Shown piece after piece: positions 57,339 through 64,000 of a stretch of DNA of 64,000 bases. The notes beneath the pieces are model-generated. The model ran no database searches. It saw only the letters and a list, made by a program, of their open reading frames with translations, and was not told the origin of the DNA. Source of the stretch: Neoconidiobolus thromboides FSU 785 (taxonomy: Eukaryota > Entomophthoromycota > Entomophthoromycetes > Entomophthorales > Neoconidiobolaceae); contig MU626276.1 in NCBI GenBank assembly GCA_025603075.1, positions 62,001-126,000 of the forward strand, written 5' to 3'. A program made the translations under genes and the position numbers. Within the stretch, counting starts at the first letter, position 1. Every line of letters begins with the position of its first letter.

Positions 57339-59058
57339 TTAAGGCCCAGATTTAACTACATCTTGTTTTGAATTTAAATTATCTAAAGCAATACGATTTA
57401 AAGCATTAATATAAGCCTTAGCACTAGCTAAAAGTACATCTGGATCAGTTCCTTGTCCACGATAAATTCTTTTATAATCTCCATTAATATTAGATTTCTC
57501 TTCATTATCTTCACTTTCTTCTTTTCCTTTACAAAGTTTAACTGTAACAGCACCTAAAGCATCACTACCTCCAGTAACACCTTTAACATCATAACCCACT
57601 AAATAATGTTCAATATCTGAAAGACGATGAATGGCCTTAAAAATAGCTTCAACTGCGCCAGGTGCTGTACCTGCATCTTCAAATACTTTATAAGTTTGTT
57701 GATCATCAATTAAACGTTGTAAACGAATGGTTGCAGTAGCTGTTGAACCACAAGTAGTAAAACATTGTACATAATCTAAACGATAATGTTCAATATCTAA
57801 TTGATTAAATTGATCATCAACAATAGCAATTAAATCCTGATCTGTTACTTTACGTTTAGAATCAGCTAAAGATTTAAAGCGATCAAAAGCAGTTTGAAAT
57901 TGTTGTTCTGTTAAATTTTTAAATCCAAGGGTATTGAGATGGGAACGTAAAGCGTTACGTCCAGAATGTTTACCAAGTACTAAAGAATTGGATGGTACAC
58001 CTACTATTTCTGGTGCTATAATTTCATATGTTTGTTGATGTTTTAATACACCATCTTGATGGATACCTGATTCATGAGCAAAGGCATTAGCACCAACAAT
58101 AGCTTTATTAGCTTGTACAGTCATACCAGTTAAATTACTAACCATTTTTGAAATACGATAAATTAATTTAGTGTCAATATGTTGAATCGATACTGGAAAT
58201 ACCGTTGGGTGAGTATAAATTGCCATACAAACTTCTTCAAAAGAAGTATTTCCTGCTCTTTCTCCAATACCATTAATTGTTACTTCAACTTGACGAGCAC
58301 CATTAGCTATACCAGCTAAAGTATTAGCTGTAGCTAAACCTAAATCATTATGGCAATGAGTGGACCAAATTACATTATTTGAACCCGGTGTATTTTTTAT
58401 TAAATAATTAATAATTTCTCCATATTCTTCAGGTGTATTATAACCCACTGTATCAGGTATATTTAAAGTAGTTGCACCAGCTTTAATTACTTCACTTAAT
58501 ACTTGACATAAAAAATCTTTATCGCTACGACCTGAATCTTCTGGTGAAAATTCTACTTCTTCACATAAAGAACGAGCATGTTTAACTGCTGCTACTGCTC
58601 TCTTAATACATTCTTCTCTATTTATTTTTAATTTATATTTTAAATGAATATCTGATGTAGCTAAAAAGGTATGAATCCTTTTACGTGGAGCTTCTTTGAT
58701 AGCTTCATAACAACGATCAATATCTGATATAACTGCTCTTGATAATCCACAGATTACCATAGGTATACCATCTTTTCTACCTTCTGTCAAAGGGCCAACT
58801 TGGGTAGCTATTGCTTTTACAGCTTGAAAATCACCTTCACTAGCTACTGGAAAACCAGCTTCAAGTACATCAATTCCAAGTTCAGATAAGTTTTTGGCTA
58901 TTTCTAATTTTTCTTGAACACTTAAAGTTACACCTGGGGACTATTTTATGGTTAATATTTGTAATTTTATTTGATAGAGAGTTATTTACCTGTTCCCCAT
59001 CTCTCAAAGTAGTATCGAAGAAAATCAATCTATCTTTTGTAGTTTCAACGTTTACCAT
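57339..59058 (-). CDS. 2-isopropylmalate synthase, bacterial/plant type
   Basis: Two exons (59058-58990, 58940-57339) give 556 residues. It starts MVNVETTKDRLIFFDTTLRD with GEQ, and exon 2 resumes SPGVTLSV; the metal-binding HCHNDLGLATAN and the GNTSFEEV segment complete the DRE-TIM core. The C-terminal LeuA allosteric dimer domain (about 410-550) includes FTTCGSTATATIRLQ and AVTVKL, ending with YRGQGTDPDVLLASAKAYINAL. The enzyme joins acetyl-CoA and 2-oxoisovalerate, the first step of leucine synthesis, and is leucine-inhibited. Baker's yeast Leu4/Leu9 belong to a different subgroup starting from PRWCSVDLRDGNQ. This form instead resembles plants and most bacteria. No presequence is visible; an upstream Met (59076) adds only MYCYIT. 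Confidence 0.92.
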
Positions 59059-59074
59059 GGTTATATAACAATAC

Positions 59075-59110
<36 letters not shown>

Positions 59111-59522
59111 AATTAAAGATTCTGATTATCTTTTTATATTAATTAAACATTGTTTATGCTTTGATGACTCATTTTCGGTAACAAATAAATGAAACAAAAA
59201 GTTTGAGAAGTTAATTTTTTAAAAGCGTGACTATTAAATCTTCTTGAATGTTGATAAAGATTTGATAAATTTTGATAAGATTTAAAAATTATAAGTCATA
59301 TTTCCTTTTTTGGAAAAAAGGAATTTTTTCTTTTTATTATCCTATTATTGTCATCGTCATTTATAAATTATGAGTCAATAAGATTGAAAATTGTTAAAGG
59401 ATACAGTTGATTATTTGACATTTGCACTTAAAAATAGTATTATTAAAGGCTATAAAACATAATAAAAAAGTATAAAATGGTAAAGTATATTTGTTTGAAA
59501 GATTTATACACTTTGTTAAATA

Positions 59523-59624
59523 TATCTGGATGTATTTTTCTATTTAAGAGTTTTATTATCAATTTTTTCATTCAAATAACGCTTAAGAAATAAAAAAAGT
59601 AATAAAATCAAAACACTCCCATAT
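59523..59624 (-). repeat. MITE-like inverted-repeat element, copy 10
   Basis: Complete but diverged copy; CTGGATGTATTTTTCTA and AACACTCCCATAT ends. Confidence 0.7.
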
Positions 59625-59794
59625 GCTTATCATATCTATATTTTATATCTATAACTTATATTCTTAAGTTGATATATAGATTAGATGTATGATAAATAAT
59701 AACAAATTATAATGATATAATACTTTATATCATTATCAATTCAGGTTTAGTATGTTTATTGATATTTAAATGTATTTTATTATTTTATTGTCAT

Positions 59795-59899
59795 ATATGA
59801 GGATGCATTTTTGTATTTAAGAATTTTACTGACAATTTTTCTAAAATAGCACTTAAAAAATAGAAAAAGTATAATGAAGTCAAAAAAAACACCCCTATG
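59795..59899 (-). repeat. MITE-like inverted-repeat element, copy 11
   Basis: Complete copy; ATATGAGGATGCATTTTT and AACACCCCTATG ends. Confidence 0.75.
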
Positions 59900-60138
59900 T
59901 ATCGTATCCACAGTAATATAATAAGAGAATAAATTAAAATAAAATAAGAGTATAAATAAATACTTGTTTTAAGTAAGTGTTATAGCATTTCTTTTTTTAA
60001 TAACATTTTGCTTAATTTATTTTATAAAAAAAACCAGGCTAAAAAATCTATATTTATATTATAATAATTTAGATATTTAAATATCTTTTTATAATATCAA
60101 ACATTTATATTAATTTTATTTAAAAATTATTATTAAAA

Positions 60139-60245
60139 ATACGGGGATGTTTTTTTTGACTTCATTATTTTTTCCATCTTTTAAGCACTGTTTGAGTGGA
60201 AAAATTGTTAGTAAAATTCTTAAATACAAAAATACATCCCCATAT
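60139..60245 (+). repeat. MITE-like inverted-repeat element, copy 12
   Basis: One of the best preserved copies, with ATACGGGGATGTTTTTTT and AATACATCCCCATAT termini and all internal blocks. Opposite in orientation to copies 10 and 11. Confidence 0.8.
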
Positions 60246-61002
60246 ATCTGTTAATATTTTAACATTTGACTAATTGTATATATCAATATTTTTATAATAT
60301 CATTGTTTTAATTATAAAAGTGTTGTTAAAAGTTTATTTAATAAATCATTTGTTTTTATTACTATATAAAAAACAATAAATAAAACAAAAAAGATCTTTT
60401 TATATTATTTCTAATAACCTAATTGCTTAAATTTGGCTTCTTTAGATAAATTTTAATTTAAAAAATTTAAAAAATTTAAAAATAGGAATAAAATATGGCT
60501 GTTATTAATAAACTCTATCTAAACAGTAAAAAAACTAATAAATAAAAACAATGGACTAAAAGATAATATTAAACTTATTAGCCAAAATATTTAATTAGTA
60601 TACCCACATTTTATTTAGGATAATTTGCTTATAAGCAAACAAATTAAGACTCATATTATGTCATAGCTTCCCCCAAACTCCCATGAAAACTCAATTCCTT
60701 GGAAAGAAATTCCGAAATCGAATTAAAAATAAGATTGAGTGGCTATGATTTAAAATAAACCAATAAATTTCGATTAACAAAGTTCACAATTTTGCAGAAC
60801 TTAACAAATCCAAACCAATAAAAGAGTGACTTTATTTTTAAGCAAAAACAAGAATAAAAAAAGGTATGGAATTAAGCCAATAATATAAAGTATTAGTTAA
60901 TCAGATAATTTAGTATTTAACGTGTAATAGGGTAATTTTTAAAAATTTATATTTAATGGATAATACCTTTAACCAAAACATCTTAGATTTTAATCAACTA
61001 TA

Positions 61003-64000
61003 ATGTCGGGGTATACAAAATTAGCCTCTCTTGCCTTTAAGGCAAATATTCGATCTATACCTAGATCCCGTTTTATTAATGTTTGTTCAAGTAAATTCCA
61101 AACTTATACCAAAGTACAAGCCAAAAATACCACCAGTGACCTTTTTATGGACGGAACAAGTGCTGTGTATGTTGAAGAAATGTACAACTCATGGAGAAAT
61201 GATCCAAACTCGGTTCATCTTTCTTGGCAAATTTACTTTAAAAATATGTCTAATGGTCAATCACCTTCCGCTTCTTATTCAGCCCCACCAACACTTGTAT
61301 CTACTAGTTCAGTAGGAAATTTACCACTCGGTGCTACTTCATCTTCTCCAGAAGTTGTAGATCATTTGAAAATCCAATTACTTGTTAGAGCTTATCAAGT
61401 TCGTGGTCATCATCTTGCTAAACTTGACCCTCTAGGCATTTTATCTCCTACTTTAGATACTCCAATACCTAAAGAATTAGAACTTTCTTATTATAATTTT
61501 ACTGAACAAGATTTAAACAGAGAATTTAATCTTGGTCCAGGAATATTGCCAGGTTTCATGAATGAAAAAACCACTTTAACTTTAAAACAAATCGTAGAAC
61601 ATCTTAAAAATATTTACTGTATTATTTATAATCCTATTTTTTGTTAATATATTAATCATTTTTTTTAACTAGGTTCATCTATCGGATATGAATATCAACA
61701 TATTCCAGATAAAACTCAATGCGATTGGTTAAGAGAACGTATTGAAACCCCAAAACCATTTGAATTTTCAGTTGAAGATAAAAAAATGATACTTGATAGA
61801 TTAGTTTGGTCTGATTCTTTTGAAAGATTTGTTGCAAGCAAATATGTTAGTGAAAAACGTTTTGGGTTAGAAGGTTGTGAAGCTTTAATTCCTGGTATGA
61901 AAGCAATGGTAATATATTATTATAATAATAAAATAAAAATTTTAATGTATTAGATTGATCAAGCTGCTGACCTTGGAACTGAATCTTTTGTGATTGGTAT
62001 GGCTCATCGTGGTCGTTTAAATGTTTTAAGTAACGTTGTTCGTAAACCAAATGAATCCATTTTCTGTGAATTCAGCGGTTCATTAGACCCCTCTGTAGAA
62101 GGTTCTGGTGATGTTAAATACCATCTTGGTATGAATTATGTCCGTCCAACTCCTTCTGGAAAGAGAGTCCATCTTTCCTTAGTCGCCAATCCATCCCATC
62201 TTGAAGCTGTTAATCCAGTTGTTCTCGGTAAAACCAGAGCTATTCAATTTTATAGTGGTGATTTAGAAGAACACAAACGTAGTGTAGGTGTTTTAATTCA
62301 TGGTGATGCTGCTTTTGCAGCTCAAGGTGTTGTTTATGAAACTTTAGGTTTCCATGAACTTCCATCATATACTGTTGGTGGTACAATTCATATAGTCATT
62401 AATAATCAAATCGGTTTTACAACTGATCCACGTTATTCTCGTTCTACTCCATATTGTACTGATATCGCTAAATCTATCAATGCACCAATTTTCCATGTTA
62501 ATGGTGATGATGTTGAAGCAGTCACATTTGTTTGTAAATTAGCAGCCGATTTCCGTCAAACTTTCAAGAAGGATGTTGTTATTGATATTGTATGTTATCG
62601 TAAATATGGCCATAATGAAGTTGATCAGCCCAGTTTCACTCAACCAAGAATGTACAAAACCATTGCTAAACAAAAGCCAGTTTTAGAAAAATATATTGAG
62701 AAACTTTTAAGTGAAAAAACTTTTGATGAAACCTTTGTAAAGGAAAATAAAGAAAAGGTATGGAAAACTTTAGAAGAAAGTTACGCTAAGAGTAAAGATT
62801 ATAAGCCAACAAGTCGTGAATGGCTATCAAGCTCATGGGAAGGCTTCAAATCCCCTAGTGAATTAGCTGTAGAAATTGCACCTGCTCATCCTACTGGTGC
62901 TTCTTTACATTCTTTACGTCAAGTTGGAAAAGCCATTACAACTATTCCTTCTACTTTTAAAGCTCATAACGTTATTAAAAAAATTATTGGTGCACGTCAA
63001 AAGACCATTGAAGAAGAATCAAACATTGACTGGCCAACAGCTGAAGCACTTGCCTTTGGTACCCTTGTTAATGAAGGAACACACGTTAGATTAAGTGGTC
63101 AAGATGTTGAACGTGGAACTTTCTCACATAGACATGCTGTCATCCATGATCAAAACGATGAATCCACTTATACCTCTTTATCTAAAATTTCACCAACACA
63201 AGCACAATTTACTGTCTGTAACTCCTCTTTATCAGAATTCGGAACTTTAGGTTTCGAACTTGGTTATTCTTTAGTTAACCCTAATGCTTTAGTTATGTGG
63301 GAAGCCCAATTTGGTGATTTCGCAAATAATGCCCAATGTATCATTGATCAATTTATTGCTTCAGGTGAAAAGAAATGGTTACAACGTACTGGTTTAACTC
63401 TTCTCCTCCCTCATGGTTATGATGGCCAAGGTCCAGAACATTCAAGTGGACGTTTAGAACGTTTCCTTCAATTAATTGATGAACATCCTTATAAATTCCC
63501 AGAAAATATGGATCGTCAACATCAAGATTGTAACATGCAAATTGTTTACTGTACTACTCCAGCCAATTACTTCCATGCTTTACGTCGTCAAATACATCGT
63601 GATTTCCGTAAGCCTTTGATCTGTTTCAATTCCAAGAATCTTCTTCGTCATCCTTTGGTAAGATCTGAAATGTCTGAAATGTCTGATGGTACTCACTTCC
63701 AACGTGCTATTCCAGAAACATCTAAAGATTTAGTTGCTGATGATAAGATTCGTACCCATGTTTTATGTTCTGGTCAAGTTTATTATACTCTCTTGAAAGC
63801 TAGGGAACAGAACAATGTTAACGATGTTGCTATTACTCGTATTGAACAAATAACTCCATTCCCGTTCGATTTAGTCAAAGAATATTCTGATAAATACCCT
63901 AATGCCGAAATTACTTGGTGTCAAGAAGAACCGCTTAATATGGGAGCTTGGTTCTTTGTTGAGCCAAGAATCAGAACTGCTTTAAAGAAATCAGACCACC
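61003..64000 (+). CDS. 2-oxoglutarate dehydrogenase E1, mitochondrial (3' end outside window)
   Basis: Exons 61003-61618, 61673-61908 and 61954 to beyond 64000 give 966 of an expected ~1010 residues. The first ~45 residues ([20 protein letters not shown]..., then SRFIN) are Arg/Ser-rich, a mitochondrial presequence. [19 protein letters not shown] begins the family's conserved N-terminal region, with [19 protein letters not shown] following. The thiamine diphosphate site is visible ([41 protein letters not shown]), as are the transketolase-like region ([20 protein letters not shown]) and the C-terminal [15 protein letters not shown]. The enzyme is the E1 of the 2-oxoglutarate dehydrogenase complex in the TCA cycle. 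Together with aconitase at 12.8 kb it indicates respiring mitochondria. Codon use is C-biased, typical of strongly expressed genes. The coding frame is open at the window edge. Confidence 0.95.

Larger units (their letters stand above)
59059..61002. other. 1.9-kb promoter region with three MITE-like copies
   Basis: Between divergent IPMS and OGDH genes. Contains copies 10-12, an (AAT)n run at 59078-59102 and no other recognised element. Confidence 0.5.

Noticed and set aside
1-64000. Dictyostelium-like origin, suggested by AT content and Asn runs
   Set aside because: A fungal zinc cluster, Ubp1-type deubiquitinase, CPY and Gyp5-like proteins favour a fungus; the trypsin also argues against a social amoeba.
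1-64000. CRISPR array, prophage, plasmid or bacterial operon
   Set aside because: Intron-split eukaryotic genes throughout, no regularly spaced repeats with unique spacers and no ribosome-binding sites.

Overview
The window is nuclear DNA of a fungus with a very AT-rich genome. Genes are split by short introns (mostly 45-130 bp, GT...AG), and coding exons stand out only because they are less AT-rich than the spacers. The fungal assignment rests on a Zn2Cys6 (CX2CX6CX5CX2CX7C) zinc-cluster regulator, a vacuolar carboxypeptidase Y, a Ubp1-like deubiquitinase with an N-terminal membrane anchor, a Gyp5-like TBC protein and Tvp23. A bacterial/plant-type 2-isopropylmalate synthase instead of the yeast-type enzyme, a secreted trypsin, mitochondrial aconitase and 2-oxoglutarate dehydrogenase, and the extreme AT content suggest an early-diverging aerobic fungus, for example an entomophthoralean (Conidiobolus-like). 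That last step is inference, not shown by the sequence.

Layout. 0-10.9 kb: a Tra2-like RRM/RS splicing factor (-), a tandem pair of small cysteine-free secreted proteins (+) followed by a decayed third copy, a single-pass membrane protein with an NTF2-like domain (-), a coiled-coil protein (+), and the zinc-cluster factor (-). 12.8-21.7 kb: aconitase (-, 9 exons including an 18-nt micro-exon), an OSCA/TMEM63/CSC1 channel (-), a PC4/Sub1-domain protein that may carry a mitochondrial presequence (+), and ESCRT-II SNF8/Vps22 (-). 22.9-28.0 kb: Mediator subunit Med14, reconstructed in 20 exons (+). 30.2-31.4 kb: trypsin (+). 34.3-45.1 kb: a disordered basic/proline-rich protein (+), a Ubp1/USP30-like deubiquitinase with a one-base frameshift (-), Ran (+) and a TBC RabGAP (+). 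46.1-47.7 kb: histone H2B (+) and a predicted pseudokinase (-). 50.5-59.1 kb: carboxypeptidase Y (-), EMC4 (-) divergent from TVP23 (+), Rab18 (+), and 2-isopropylmalate synthase (-). 61.0-64.0 kb: 2-oxoglutarate dehydrogenase E1 (+), running off the window end.

There are no operons. The genes are mostly unrelated housekeeping functions: TCA cycle (aconitase, OGDH), leucine synthesis, RNA polymerase II transcription (Med14, PC4, zinc-cluster factor), chromatin (H2B), splicing, nuclear transport (Ran) and membrane traffic (SNF8, TBC, EMC4, TVP23, Rab18, carboxypeptidase Y). The long spacers hold at least twelve copies of a ~105-bp inverted-repeat (MITE-like) element, AT-rich microsatellites and a few perfect hairpins. 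The observations I would follow first are the tandem secreted-protein family with a conserved cationic C-terminal peptide after a Lys-Arg site, the MITE-like family, the frameshifted deubiquitinase, the split start codon of EMC4, and the PC4 protein with an apparent mitochondrial leader.
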